Assembly: GCF_001890765.1 (NCBI RefSeq)
Contig: NZ_KV878783.1
Span: forward strand, 3,996,771-4,060,770
Source of the DNA: Spirulina major PCC 6313
Lineage (GTDB): Bacteria; Cyanobacteriota; Cyanobacteriia; Cyanobacteriales; Spirulinaceae
Direction: 5' to 3'
DNA: 64,000 nucleotides
The notes below the pieces were generated by a model. It had not been told where the DNA came from and made no database searches. It saw only the letters and a list, made by a program, of their open reading frames with translations. The translations under genes were made by a program, and so were the position numbers. The first letter of the stretch is position 1. Every line of letters begins with the position of its first letter. Of the stretch, positions 7,855 through 16,299 are shown one piece after another.

Positions 7855-9367
7855 GGATTCAGGTAGCAGGGATGAGGGAAGGCATGGAGACTTGCTCAGG
7901 AGAAGCCGTCGCCATCAAAGCTTGTTTCAAGAAACTCAACACCGAACGCCCTTGAGTCCGACAAGTCTGAATCACACTCAGTAACCTTGCCGTCTGGGCA
8001 AAACCTACCATCGAACGCGAGCCACCACAAACCTTACGCTTGGTTACAGCCAACCGCAACGAGCGTTCCGCACGATTATTATCCGGGGGAATTTCTGGAT
8101 GGGACAGGAAATACCACCACTGATTTGCCTTATCACGTAGAGAGCGCAATAACAAGCCTGCCTCATGCCCAGCCAGGGGGAGCCAATGCTCCACAGCCGC
8201 CTTCACCTCATAGATAAAGCCCGCCGCCCATTGATGATAGGCAGCCCCATCCTCGGTTTCACGCCACTGACGATGCTGCTCAAAGGCTGTGTCAATCAGA
8301 TCCAGGAATGCCTTCGCCAACTCTGGATTTTTTCCATGCCTGAGCTTGCAGACTTTCTTGAAGTGCCGCCTCAGATGAGCCAAGCACTTCTGCTGGGCTT
8401 TCACCTCATAACCGTTGTACACACTGAAGTCATCAGAGACGAGTACACCATCAAAGCTTCGACCTAATAGGGTCTCTAATTCCGCCCTTGAACGAGTATC
8501 AGCGGCGTGGAAGAGGCAAAAACCCACCCCACACACTACCCACATCCACTCTTTCACTCCCTTGACTAGCCATGGTGTTTCATCCACTTGGGCATAGTCT
8601 TGGTGCTTCACCCAGTTTCCCAGTTCCTCTACTGTCGGCTTAACGCTTTGGGATGCCCTTTCGTTGGTCGCTTGTAATGTCCCTACTCCCACGGTGATAT
8701 TCCCCAGTTCCTCTAGGAATTCCTGCTGCTGTTCATAGCTCATGTGAGCGTAGTTCCCCAACCACACCAACAGGGATTGCAGTCCGGCTCCTAAGCTTTG
8801 ACCTCCCAGCACCGGCGGCGGTAACTCTCCCCATGTTTCCTGTCCACATCGGCTACAACAGCAGCACTGCTGCTCATACTCCACTACTTCTATGGCGGGT
8901 TGGATTAACTCGGCTACTTCATGGCGGCGCGTTTTTCGGGGGACTAGGCTCAACTCTTGGCTCCCACAGTACCCACACACTTGCGCTCGCACCATTTCGT
9001 AGCGGTCTATTCTGCCAAACCCTTTGCGAGTTTTTCCCTGATGACCGGGTTGCCCACCGGGTTTACGCTTTCCTTGGCTTGGTGGCTCTTTTTCTGGGGG
9101 TTGGTGTTCTGAGCGTTTGTGGATGTCGCTTGATGGGGGTTTCGATGAACTCTCGCTATCGCTGTTGGCGTTGTTCTTGAGCCGCTCTATTTCCCAGACT
9201 AGTTGCTGAATAATCTCTTGTTGCCGCAACACCAGTTCCACCAGCACCTCTGATGATGCTTGTCTCAGTTGCTCTCGTTCGACGGCTGGGGGAATCTCGA
9301 TGGGCTTCATTGTGCTAACTTAGCTGTTTTTTCTGATTTGTCAACCCCCCCCCACCTGAATCCTTAC
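7851..9367. mobile_element. IS66-family insertion sequence with 8-bp target duplication
   Basis: 1517 bp. The inverted ends start GTAAGGATTCAGGT (left) and finish ACCTGAATCCTTAC (right). The flanking octamer GATACTAC is present at 7843-7850 and again at 9368-9375, the 8-bp duplication expected of IS66. It carries one transposase on the minus strand and none of the TnpA/TnpB accessory genes, as in the ISBst12 subgroup. Confidence 0.95.
7859..9310 (-). CDS. IS66-family (ISBst12-like) transposase
   Basis: 483 residues. Order: an N-terminal coiled coil (about 10-45), a linker with 'SSSKPPSSD' and 'KRKPGGQPGHQGKTR', a zinc-binding region ('CGYCGS' and a later 'CCCCSRCG'), then the DDE catalytic core with 'VDETPWLV', 'VSDDFSVY' and the glutamate in 'NNRAERSLR'. 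The three acidic residues are all present and the frame is unbroken, so the element looks recently active. It fills almost the entire insertion sequence, running antisense to the disrupted host gene. Confidence 0.95.
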   Translation of the reverse strand: MKPIEIPPAVEREQLRQASSEVLVELVLRQQEIIQQLVWEIERLKNNANSDSESSSKPPSSDIHKRSEHQPPEKEPPSQGKRKPGGQPGHQGKTRKGFGRIDRYEMVRAQVCGYCGSQELSLVPRKTRRHEVAELIQPAIEVVEYEQQCCCCSRCGQETWGELPPPVLGGQSLGAGLQSLLVWLGNYAHMSYEQQQEFLEELGNITVGVGTLQATNERASQSVKPTVEELGNWVKHQDYAQVDETPWLVKGVKEWMWVVCGVGFCLFHAADTRSRAELETLLGRSFDGVLVSDDFSVYNGYEVKAQQKCLAHLRRHFKKVCKLRHGKNPELAKAFLDLIDTAFEQHRQWRETEDGAAYHQWAAGFIYEVKAAVEHWLPLAGHEAGLLLRSLRDKANQWWYFLSHPEIPPDNNRAERSLRLAVTKRKVCGGSRSMVGFAQTARLLSVIQTCRTQGRSVLSFLKQALMATASPEQVSMPSLIPAT

Positions 9368-9375
9368 GATACTAC

Positions 9376-9916
9376 ATATGGTATGAGTGAATCAGAACTA
9401 TTTAGTCAGTTTGATAGTTCTAAGATGGTTAGAGTGCCTGATTCGGCTCGAATATGTATGAATTTTTATGAGAATAATTGTTACGAATACAGAATGGAAG
9501 GATTTCTTGTTAACACCCGTCCAGTAATTCGTGAAATTTACTTCGATGTATATTTTATTATTTCCGAAAATGGACTAGAAGAGGTGATCTTAGTCAAAGA
9601 ACCTATTCGATTCAGAGATAAGAACAATTTTGAATCTACGGATAGAGCTAATCCTGAAGAAACAGGTCAACATATTATGGATGAAATGGCAATTTCTTTA
9701 ATGTTGTCTGGTATTTATGGTGAACCACAAGAAAAAGAAGTTGATCGATTAGTTGAAAAACTTACTATTTGGGAGTTCCCAGAACAAAATAAATCAGTTA
9801 CATTTTCAAATCAAGAAAAATTGGCTAAAATCACAATTCGCTATGAAACGTACGAGGGACGACAAAGACGACTGAGCAAAAATCAAAGACCTGACATCAA
9901 TGGATACCAACTATGA
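9376..9916 (+). pseudogene. 3' part of the gene split by the IS66-type element
   Basis: If the insertion and one copy of GATACTAC are removed, the frame entering at 7850 continues without a break through 'TTYGMSESELFSQF' to the stop at 9916. From the ATG at 7186 that restores 401 codons. This C-terminal half is acidic, has no membrane segment and no motif I recognise ('VPDSARICMNFYENNCYEY' and 'MDEMAISLMLSGIYG' are its most distinctive parts). An ATG at 9383 could start a separate polypeptide, but no good ribosome site precedes it. It is A+T-rich like the 5' part. Confidence 0.8.
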
Positions 9917-9953
9917 AATCCCCTAAATTTATGAAGTAATCGATTCCTCTTGA

Positions 9954-10115
9954 TTCTCTTTTTTCAGGGTTTCGCTTGATGAAATTGTTCATGCCGTCCA
10001 GGAAATCGATAAAAATCTAATTAGCAACAAGTCAGAAATACATTTCACGAAAATTGCTGAGGCTTCAGAGTATCGCAAAACGTTAGCGAAAGAGAAAGGG
10101 CTAGATGATGGATGA
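9954..10115 (+). pseudogene. Short open remnant without start codon
   Basis: The frame between stops at 9951 and 10113 reads like protein ('SLDEIVHAVQEIDKNL', 'IAEASEYRKTLAKEKG') but has no ATG, GTG or TTG near its beginning. It looks like the tail of a small alpha-helical protein left behind in this AT-rich accessory region. No family is recognised. Confidence 0.3.
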
Positions 10116-10218
10116 GAAGTGTTAGCAATGTGCATGAAGGTTACTTTATTTTGCAGTCTGGGTATAATATGACGAATACTTGCTCTCGTAATCATTGAAC
10201 TCTACAAAAGCATCACCT

Positions 10219-11025
10219 ATGATTAAAAGTCCGTTACGGTATCCGGGGGGGAAGTCGAGGGCGATTAAATTTTTGAAGGATTATTTAGGGGACTTTGAGG
10301 AGTTTCGGGAGCCGTTTTTGGGTGGGGGATCGGTGAGTTTTTTTGCGGTTCAGGATTCCCCCGGTTGCCGATTTTTGGCGACAGAACTTTATTATGAGCT
10401 GTATTGCTTTTGGAGTCAGTTAAAGACCGAGAAAATGCGCCTAGTGGATGCGGTGCGGGCGATTCGGCAGCAGTATCAGGATGGGCGATCGCTCTATCGG
10501 GAGATTATGGAGCGCCGGGAAGGAGAGTTATCCGACTTTCAGCGGGCGGTGGATTTTTTTGTGTTGAATCGGATTACCTTTTCAGGAGTAGCGGACTCTG
10601 GAGGGTATTCCGATGCATCGTTTCATAAACGATTTACCGACTCATCCATTGATCGATTGGAAGCAGCGATCGCAATTATTGAACAGATTGAAATCACCCA
10701 TGATGATTACAGCCTGCTATTGAATCAACCGGGTCAAAATGTTTTGATTTTTTTAGACCCACCTTATTATTCTGTCACCGGCTCCAAGCTATACGGCAAG
10801 AAGGGACATCTTCACACGTCATTTGACCATGCACGCCTAGGGACAGAATTAAAAAACTGTCGTCATCGCTGGCTGATGACCTATGATAATTGTGACTATA
10901 TTCGCGAACAATACCAAGAGTTTGAAATGCGATCGTGGCAGTTACAATATGGCATGAATAACTACAAACAAAACAATGCTGCCATGGGAAAAGAGATATT
11001 AATCGCAAATTTTTCCCTAGATTAA
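10219..11025 (+). CDS. D12-class DNA adenine N6-methyltransferase (Dam-like)
   Basis: 268 residues from the ATG at 10219; an in-frame ATG at 10195 would add eight residues. The family motifs appear in order: 'RYPGGKSRA' near the N-terminus, the AdoMet loop 'EPFLGGGSVSF', and catalytic motif IV 'DPPYYS' in the second half. Enzymes of this class methylate adenine in short palindromes such as GATC or in sites of a restriction partner. No restriction enzyme gene lies next to it. It may be a solitary methylase or the leftover of a restriction-modification or phage module; the insertion-rich surroundings fit acquisition by transfer. Confidence 0.88.
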   Translation: MIKSPLRYPGGKSRAIKFLKDYLGDFEEFREPFLGGGSVSFFAVQDSPGCRFLATELYYELYCFWSQLKTEKMRLVDAVRAIRQQYQDGRSLYREIMERREGELSDFQRAVDFFVLNRITFSGVADSGGYSDASFHKRFTDSSIDRLEAAIAIIEQIEITHDDYSLLLNQPGQNVLIFLDPPYYSVTGSKLYGKKGHLHTSFDHARLGTELKNCRHRWLMTYDNCDYIREQYQEFEMRSWQLQYGMNNYKQNNAAMGKEILIANFSLD

Positions 11026-11052
11026 TGAGAGTGAAGCTAGCACTTTCTCAAC

Positions 11053-11214
11053 TCATTGATTCAGATCAACCACTCGCGTCCTGTGCAGGTCACCTTCCCC
11101 GGTAGCGAGAATCAAGCGATACACCCCGCCTGTGTCGTGGGGTTCCGTGGATGCAGCAACAGCTAAACTCTCGAAATCATCATCCTTATAATTACTCACC
11201 TCAAAATCATCCAT
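11053..11214 (-). CDS. Possible 53-residue protein, unknown
   Basis: ATG at 11214 to TGA at 11053. The product is acidic at its N-terminus ('MDDFEVSNYKDDDFESL') and then reads 'GGVYRLILATGEGDLHRTRVVDL', which looks like genuine protein and not chance translation. It might be a small conserved protein or the end of a decayed larger one. No homolog is recognised. Confidence 0.35.
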   Translation of the reverse strand: MDDFEVSNYKDDDFESLAVAASTEPHDTGGVYRLILATGEGDLHRTRVVDLNQ

Positions 11215-11841
11215 ATCTAGAGGGTCGTCGGGTGATCAGCGATCGCCCTCAGCGAGAGAATCAGTTTGGGGAGGATCGAGGCGGCTGAGGCATGACGCTT
11301 AAGTCCCCAGGATGGGAACCCGAAAATAGCAGCGATCGAGACAGGAGACGTTTGATCAGTGCTATACAAAACGATACAAAGAGCACTCTGGATGGTTATG
11401 GCGCGTTTCCAGAAAATTTTGATGAGGCCGTCATCCCGCCAGAGGGCTACAGCCTCACGATAGGGAGCACCATCCCTCAGAGCAGAATTCTGTCAAGTGA
11501 CGCGATCGCCCATCAACCGGATCATGATCAAGCCCGCTAATACCTGCACAGCCTCAACTCAAAAGGATCAAACGTACTTTTTTCTTGCGATTTCGACCTA
11601 GATTGTTGAAATCAACGTCCCATCAGCATCTACTGTTACATTTATTTAGAATTCTTCAGTATCTTCCCGGCAATTTCCCGTAAAGCATTTTCGTATCAGT
11701 GCTATACTGAGTCATGAGTATGAGTATTGGTCGTAGCGTTCGTGTTTCAGTATTGATTGGTTTTTCCCCTCAGCTATTGATACCGCTAGTTTCCGAAAAT
11801 CTTATCTCTCTAGACAACCCATTGATTGAAAAGATTCAATT
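11215..11841. other. Intergenic region before the first RRM gene
   Basis: No convincing gene. An 82-codon open frame on the plus strand (11292-11540) has no family features and is probably chance. The word 'gatcagtgctatac' at 11357-11370 repeats the box found upstream of the RRM genes, without an RRM gene at the matching distance. The true promoter and leader of the first RRM gene occupy 11695-11841. Confidence 0.5.
11695..11841 (+). promoter_or_regulatory. Conserved promoter box and leader of RRM gene 1
   Basis: The box 'tatcagtgctatact' contains a -10-like TATACT at 11703-11708. It is followed by 'gagtatgagtattggt' and a leader of about 130 nt to the ATG. The same order and spacing occur before the other two RRM genes, including 'tcagtattgattggtttttc', shared nearly exactly with gene 3. 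In cyanobacteria, related rbp genes are cold-induced; control in this leader is an inference from conservation. Confidence 0.65.
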
Positions 11842-12099
11842 ATGTCAATTTACGTTGGTAATCTTTCTTACGAAGTTACGGAGAAAGACCTGGAAGCCGT
11901 TTTTGCCGACTACGGCTCTGTTAAGCGAGTCTACGTTCCCAAAGACCGTGAAACAGGAAAAATGCGCGGCTTTGCATTTGTTGAAATGAGTGCAGATGCA
12001 GAAGAAGAAGAGGCGATCGAGGCTCTCGATAGTGCCGAGTGGATGGGGCGTACCCTCAAAGTCAATAAAGCTCGCGAACGGGAACAACGCGGCAGATAA
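11842..12099 (+). CDS. Single-RRM RNA-binding protein 1
   Basis: 85 residues with one RNA-recognition motif: RNP2 'IYVGNL' at residue 3 and RNP1 'RGFAFVEM' near residue 40, whose aromatic residues stack on RNA bases. A short basic tail follows. In cyanobacteria such Rbp proteins bind mRNA, are often induced by cold, and in some species help place mRNAs near membranes. It is the most diverged of the three tandem copies ('SADAEEEEAIEAL'). It has its own promoter box and leader, so it is probably transcribed alone. Confidence 0.9.
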   Translation: MSIYVGNLSYEVTEKDLEAVFADYGSVKRVYVPKDRETGKMRGFAFVEMSADAEEEEAIEALDSAEWMGRTLKVNKAREREQRGR

Positions 12100-12760
12100 A
12101 GGTTGAAGCGGTATCCTTGACCCCAGTCGATTCGCAACAAGCAAAGTTTAGCATCGGAAGTCTTACGGTTGGACGAGTTGTCTTGCAGTTACACTAAACA
12201 TTTGTTCTCCTCGAATTCGTGGTGTTCTAATTGCTGAACTGACCGTAGTCGCCACGACTACTCTGCAATCCAGCATTAGACAGTTATGGCATGGCCCTAA
12301 GCTGTTATGGGTAAGAAATTATTGCCCATGCAGCTTGGGTTCACCATCATAACTGTATTGTGAGCAGGAAATCGCCAAAGCAGCAAACTCATCGTTTTAT
12401 GATCTCCAGATTTTAGCTATTTCGCAAGAATCATGAAATGATGACATCGCTGCCCATCAATCCCATCATCCAAGCTCAAGCAAAGCTTCCGATAACTATT
12501 GTTTTCACTCATCAAAATACCTCTGTCTTTTGGTTAGGTGATCGCTGGTATGAAAATCGGCCTGCCCTGATCGATTTAGTTTCAATGACATGGGCATTAA
12601 CCCTCATTTCTCATTAAGCTTGACCTCAATCAAATGTGTAAAACCTCGCCAAAAAAGCATTTCAGGAAATACACTCTTGTTTGAAATTTCGACTCCCTAG
12701 GGGTTTTACTTAGCCAGCATAAAATTAATTTATGTTGATTAAGTGACATGGAGTTCCGAG
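12100..12760. other. Intergenic region between RRM genes 1 and 2
   Basis: Mostly without recognisable genes. An inverted repeat AAGCTGttATGGG ... CCCATgCAGCTT (about 12299-12337) could fold into a hairpin but has no T-run. A 59-codon frame at 12438-12617 beginning with two ATGs contains 'TSVFWLGDRWYENRPALIDL', which looks weakly protein-like; I rate it below one in three as a gene. Confidence 0.4.
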
Positions 12761-12769
12761 GAAAGCGTT

Positions 12770-12919
12770 GTATCAGTGCTATGCTATCGGACGGGTATGA
12801 AAATCGGTCATCACTTTTTTTAAGTATCGATTGAGTTGTCTGAAACAACTGATGGGCATGTTTCCGAGAATCTTGACTTCCTAACATAATTATTCACTCC
12901 CTAAGGAGATCTTCAAATC
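12770..12919 (+). promoter_or_regulatory. Conserved promoter box and leader of RRM gene 2
   Basis: 'gtatcagtgctatgct' holds TATGCT at 12780-12785, followed by 'gggtatgaaaatcggtcat' and a leader of about 130 nt ending with AAGGAG (12902-12907) before the ATG. This copy diverges from the other two in the middle of the leader but keeps box, spacing and length. Confidence 0.6.
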
Positions 12920-13171
12920 ATGTCAATCTACGTCGGTAATCTTTCCTATGACGTTACCCAGGACGACATCAAAGAAGTGTTTTCGGACTACGGAACAGTA
13001 AAGCGGGTTCATCTCCCCACTGACCGTGAAACGGGCCGGATGCGCGGTTTTGCCTTTGTCGAAATGGAGGATTCAGAAGAGGAAAAAAAAGCGATCGAAA
13101 CCTTAGATGGTGCAGAATGGATGGGTCGCAACATCAAAGTGAATGCAGCTCGTCCCCGCGAGAATCACTAG
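12920..13171 (+). CDS. Single-RRM RNA-binding protein 2
   Basis: 83 residues, one RRM with RNP2 'IYVGNL' and RNP1 'RGFAFVEM'. Between them 'SDYGTVKRVHLPTDRETGRM' is almost identical to the third copy, so these two arose by a recent duplication. The short tail 'NAARPRENH' is basic. It has an AAGGAG ribosome site and a separate promoter, so the three copies can be regulated individually while sharing the same signal type. Confidence 0.92.
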   Translation: MSIYVGNLSYDVTQDDIKEVFSDYGTVKRVHLPTDRETGRMRGFAFVEMEDSEEEKKAIETLDGAEWMGRNIKVNAARPRENH

Positions 13172-13339
13172 GGCGACGAATTATCCCGCTGGAATCCTCC
13201 TGCGTTACTAAGGGATAGCACGTTTTGGGAGTAGAGATCACCCCATGGGGGTCAGCATTTTAATTTTTGAATCTGCCCCCAATGTTTTTGCTGCTGCACA
13301 GGTTAGGGTTAAACAACATCCGCTGTGAAAAGCAGTTTT

Positions 13340-13492
13340 ATCGGGGTGCTATACTATTCAATGAGTATGAGAATCGGTAATAGCATTTGTTTTTCAGTAT
13401 TGATTGGTTTTTCTCTCAGCTATTGAACAGCTAGTCTCCGACAACCTTATCTCCAACAATTATTCAAACTGCCTTGAGGAGACATTCAATCT
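13340..13492 (+). promoter_or_regulatory. Conserved promoter box and leader of RRM gene 3
   Basis: 'atcggggtgctatact' with TATACT at 13350-13355, then 'gagtatgagaatcggtaat' and the block 'tcagtattgattggtttttc', shared with gene 1. The leader is about 135 nt and ends in GAGGAG (13476-13481) before the ATG at 13493. Confidence 0.65.
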
Positions 13493-13762
13493 ATGTCAAT
13501 TTACGTTGGTAATCTTGCCTACTCAATCACCCCAGAGAACCTGACCGAAGTGTTTTCGGACTACGGGACAGTGAAGCGGGTTCACGTGCCGACTGATCGT
13601 GAAACCGGTCGGATGCGTGGCTTTGCGTTTGTCGAAATGGATAGTTCCACAGAAGAAGCTGAAGCCATTGATGGACTGAATGGTGCTGAGTGGATGGGTC
13701 GTGAGCTTAAAGTGAACGAAGCTCGTCCCCGCGAAAACAACCGTTCTAGCTCTAAGTACTAA
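13493..13762 (+). CDS. Single-RRM RNA-binding protein 3
   Basis: 89 residues: RNP2 'IYVGNL', RNP1 'RGFAFVEM', and a slightly longer hydrophilic tail ('RPRENNRSSSKY') than its neighbours. The tail of cyanobacterial Rbps varies in glycine and arginine content and may tune RNA affinity. A GAGGAG site precedes the ATG. The gene ends 99 nt before the small basic protein at 13862, with no strong terminator between them, so read-through into that gene is plausible. Confidence 0.92.
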   Translation: MSIYVGNLAYSITPENLTEVFSDYGTVKRVHVPTDRETGRMRGFAFVEMDSSTEEAEAIDGLNGAEWMGRELKVNEARPRENNRSSSKY

Positions 13763-13861
13763 ACACTGGGTATCATGGGTTGTTGCGCTGGTGGGAGAGC
13801 TATTACTTTCAACAGAGTTGTCCCACTCAGCGCATTCTTTTTGTTTATTTGAGGAATTACT

Positions 13862-14035
13862 GTGGCCAAACGTCGCAATCTTAAGAAGGATAAAGCTGCT
13901 CGTAACGCAGCCTACGCTAGACAATTTCGGAAGAAATCGACACGTTCTTACTCCAAGGGAAGACGATATTCTAGTGGCAGCACTGAGGGTGAGTCGAATG
14001 AGCAGTCGAACAAAAATAATGAGTCTGATAACTAA
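13862..14035 (+). CDS. Small basic cyanobacterial protein, 57 residues
   Basis: The GTG start at 13862 follows a GAGGAAT ribosome site (13851-13857). The product begins 'VAKRRNLKKDKAARNAAYAR' and is strongly basic over the first 40 residues, then turns serine-, asparagine- and glutamate-rich ('STEGESNEQSNKNNESDN'). It resembles a short 'MAKRRNLKKEKA' protein I associate with several cyanobacteria. The charge pattern suggests RNA or ribosome binding, and its place right after the RRM genes supports an RNA-related role, but the function is not established here. Confidence 0.75.
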   Translation: MAKRRNLKKDKAARNAAYARQFRKKSTRSYSKGRRYSSGSTEGESNEQSNKNNESDN

Positions 14036-14106
14036 ATGAAGGGTATGATTCAGACTCTCACGATGGAGTATCATCCGTTCTCTGGCGTTTGAATCGAAGG
14101 TGTAGA

Positions 14107-15813
14107 GTGCAAACCATTGGCAAACAAACCTGTGGCAAGACTTGGCAACCGCTGTGGCTTTTGGTCATGGCGGTTTTGATTATGGGGATCGCTACCAATA
14201 CGATCGCACTCTGGGATCAGGATGAGGCGGCTTATTTGGGGTTTGCCCAGCGGATGCTAGAGACGGGGCAATGGTGGATTCCGGAGTTTCTCTGGTCGGA
14301 GGTGCATCGCAAACCGCCGCTTCAGTTTTGGGTGATGGCGGGGTCGCTGGCGGGTTTGGGGGGGACGGTGTGGGCGGCACGGTTACCGAGTTGGGTGGCG
14401 GTGGGGTTGACGGGCTGGGTGTTGTGGCGGTGGGGGCGTGGGGTCTGGGGGGAGGCGATCGCGCAGCGGGCGGCGCTCATTCTGCTCACGTCTTGGATCT
14501 TGCCCAATCTGGGCCGGTTGGCGCTGACGGATGCGCTGCTGGTGTTGTGGGAAACGGTGGCGATGTTGGCGATGGTGCGGGGGGTGCGATCGCCCCATGG
14601 TTCGTGGCCACTGTGGCTCTGGGGGGCGATGGCGTTGGGGGTGCTGACGAAAGGGCCGCCAATTTTGATTTTAGTGGGTGGGAGTGGATTGTTTTGGTGG
14701 TTTCTGGGGACAGGCTCCGATCGCCAAGGCTTGCGACAATTACACCCAGAATTCGGGCTGCCCCTAGCCCTCGTCCCGTTTGGGGTTTGGGGTTGGATGA
14801 CCTGGCGCTTAGATGGTGGGGCGTTGTTGCGGTGGCTGGGGGACTGGTATGTGCTGCGCCGGGTTGGGGGGGAGGTGGTGTTTGGCCAATGGGGGCCGCC
14901 GGGCTATTTTTTGGGGGTGTTTGCGATCGCATTTCTGCCGTGGTTGCCTTGGTTCGGGGCGGCCCTGGGTCCGGCGATGCGGCGTTGGCGATCGCCGACT
15001 CAACTGCCCCTCACCGCTTGGATCGTGGCGGGCTGGCTGCTGTATGAATTGATTCCGAGCAAGCTGCCCAGCTATGCCCTAGGGGCCTATCCGGCGATCG
15101 CGATCCTGATCGCTCAAACCAGTCTTGCCCCGCCGGGGGCGCAGAGGATGAAACGCTGGTTTCAGGTGGGGTTTGGGGGGGCGATTCTGTTTACGTTGGG
15201 GTTGTTGGGGACGTTAATGATCGTGCCAGCGATCGCAGTCTTGCCCTTAGCGATCGGCTGGATGGCGGGAGCAGTGGGAGTCTATCGCTTGAGTCAAAGC
15301 GGGCAGGGGTCACGGGCGTTTACCCTCGCCACAGTGAACGCTGTTGTTTTTTTACTGATCCTCTGGGGCATTGCGCTACCGAGCTTAGAACCCGATCGCT
15401 CCGGTTCAGTCCAGATTGCCCAGGCGATCGCCGCCCACACTGCCCCCGATACGGTGGTGTTATTGGGCGATCGCTTCGATCTCCCCAGCATCCCCGCCTA
15501 TCTCCACCAACACCACCGCACCTATCGCGCCAGCACCACGGCTCAGATCCTCGCCCAACTCCAAGGCCCCGACCCCGTTGCCATCATCACCCGCGACCCT
15601 GAGCAACGGGCAGCAATCAGCGCGATCGCACCCAACAGTCACACCACTGCAATCACCGCCTGGTTTGACACCTTCGGCCAACCCCAAACCTATTGGGTGA
15701 TGACCCCCGCCAAACCAGCCGTTGCCGCAACACGCTATGATTTTTTAGCAGATGCACACCCCTCAAAACTGAATCATGCTCGACGAACAAGCGAAAAAAA
15801 CAATCCTCCGTAA
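14107..15813 (+). CDS. Glycosyltransferase family 39 (ArnT/PMT-like) membrane protein
   Basis: About 568 residues from the GTG at 14107; a TTG at 14089 is also possible. It is a polytopic membrane protein with roughly ten or more hydrophobic helices. The first loop carries 'DQDEAAYLGFAQRMLETG' and 'HRKPPLQFW', the acidic and His-Lys-Pro-Pro signature of dolichyl- or undecaprenyl-phosphate sugar transferases of this fold. These move a sugar from a lipid carrier onto lipid or protein outside the cytoplasmic membrane. The C-terminal part after about residue 440 is a soluble domain ('APDTVVLLGDRFDLPSI'). The gene overlaps the next by 38 nt. Confidence 0.85.
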   Translation: MQTIGKQTCGKTWQPLWLLVMAVLIMGIATNTIALWDQDEAAYLGFAQRMLETGQWWIPEFLWSEVHRKPPLQFWVMAGSLAGLGGTVWAARLPSWVAVGLTGWVLWRWGRGVWGEAIAQRAALILLTSWILPNLGRLALTDALLVLWETVAMLAMVRGVRSPHGSWPLWLWGAMALGVLTKGPPILILVGGSGLFWWFLGTGSDRQGLRQLHPEFGLPLALVPFGVWGWMTWRLDGGALLRWLGDWYVLRRVGGEVVFGQWGPPGYFLGVFAIAFLPWLPWFGAALGPAMRRWRSPTQLPLTAWIVAGWLLYELIPSKLPSYALGAYPAIAILIAQTSLAPPGAQRMKRWFQVGFGGAILFTLGLLGTLMIVPAIAVLPLAIGWMAGAVGVYRLSQSGQGSRAFTLATVNAVVFLLILWGIALPSLEPDRSGSVQIAQAIAAHTAPDTVVLLGDRFDLPSIPAYLHQHHRTYRASTTAQILAQLQGPDPVAIITRDPEQRAAISAIAPNSHTTAITAWFDTFGQPQTYWVMTPAKPAVAATRYDFLADAHPSKLNHARRTSEKNNPP

Positions 15814-16258
15814 AATCCCCCACGGTCTCTATATTTGCGGTGTCAAAGATGGCGACGAACGCAATGGATTCACCGCCAGTTGGGTAATGCAGGCCTCATT
15901 CAAGCCGCCCCTCGTCGTCAACTGTGTCCGGGCTGATTCCGGTTCCCACGCCATGATTAAAACTAGTGGTGTCTTTGCCCTCAGCGTCCTCGACAGCAGC
16001 CAAAAAGAAGTAGCCGCGCAATTTTTCAAACCCCAGCGCATTGTAGGGGATAAATTAGCCGATGTAGATTGCATCGCCGGGCCAGAAACCGGTTGCCCCG
16101 TGATCACCGATTCCTTGGGGTATGTAGAATGCCGTGTGGTGGGCAGCGTTGACCATGGCGACCATACAGTCTTTGTGGGTGAAGTGGTTGGCGCTGGCGT
16201 TCACCGCGAGGGCGACCCCTTGCTACTAGAAAGCACCGGCTGGCAATATGGTGGTTAA
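15776..16258 (+). CDS. Flavin reductase-like / flavoredoxin-type FMN-binding protein
   Basis: 160 residues with the flavin reductase-like beta-barrel: 'IPHGLYICGVKDGDERNGFTASWVMQ' at the N-terminus, then 'PPLVVNCVRADSGSHAMI', and 'HGDHTVFVGEVVGAGV' near the C-terminus, which lines the FMN pocket. In cyanobacteria the same domain is also fused to flavodiiron proteins; here it stands alone. It probably transfers electrons between NAD(P)H and FMN, or binds FMN as a redox carrier. The start overlaps the upstream membrane transferase gene, and the tautomerase gene follows after 41 nt. Confidence 0.85.
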   Translation: MLDEQAKKTILRKIPHGLYICGVKDGDERNGFTASWVMQASFKPPLVVNCVRADSGSHAMIKTSGVFALSVLDSSQKEVAAQFFKPQRIVGDKLADVDCIAGPETGCPVITDSLGYVECRVVGSVDHGDHTVFVGEVVGAGVHREGDPLLLESTGWQYGG

Positions 16259-16299
16259 GCACATTATTTTCCATCCTTTGCATCAAAACTGACTGAGTT

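Noticed and set aside
11292-11540. 82-codon plus-strand frame
   Set aside because: Composition is uneven, no motif is seen, and a promoter-like box of the RRM family lies inside it.
14271-15047. 258-codon plus-strand frame
   Set aside because: Glycine- and valine-rich shadow of the GT39 gene; no start signal and no recognisable motif.
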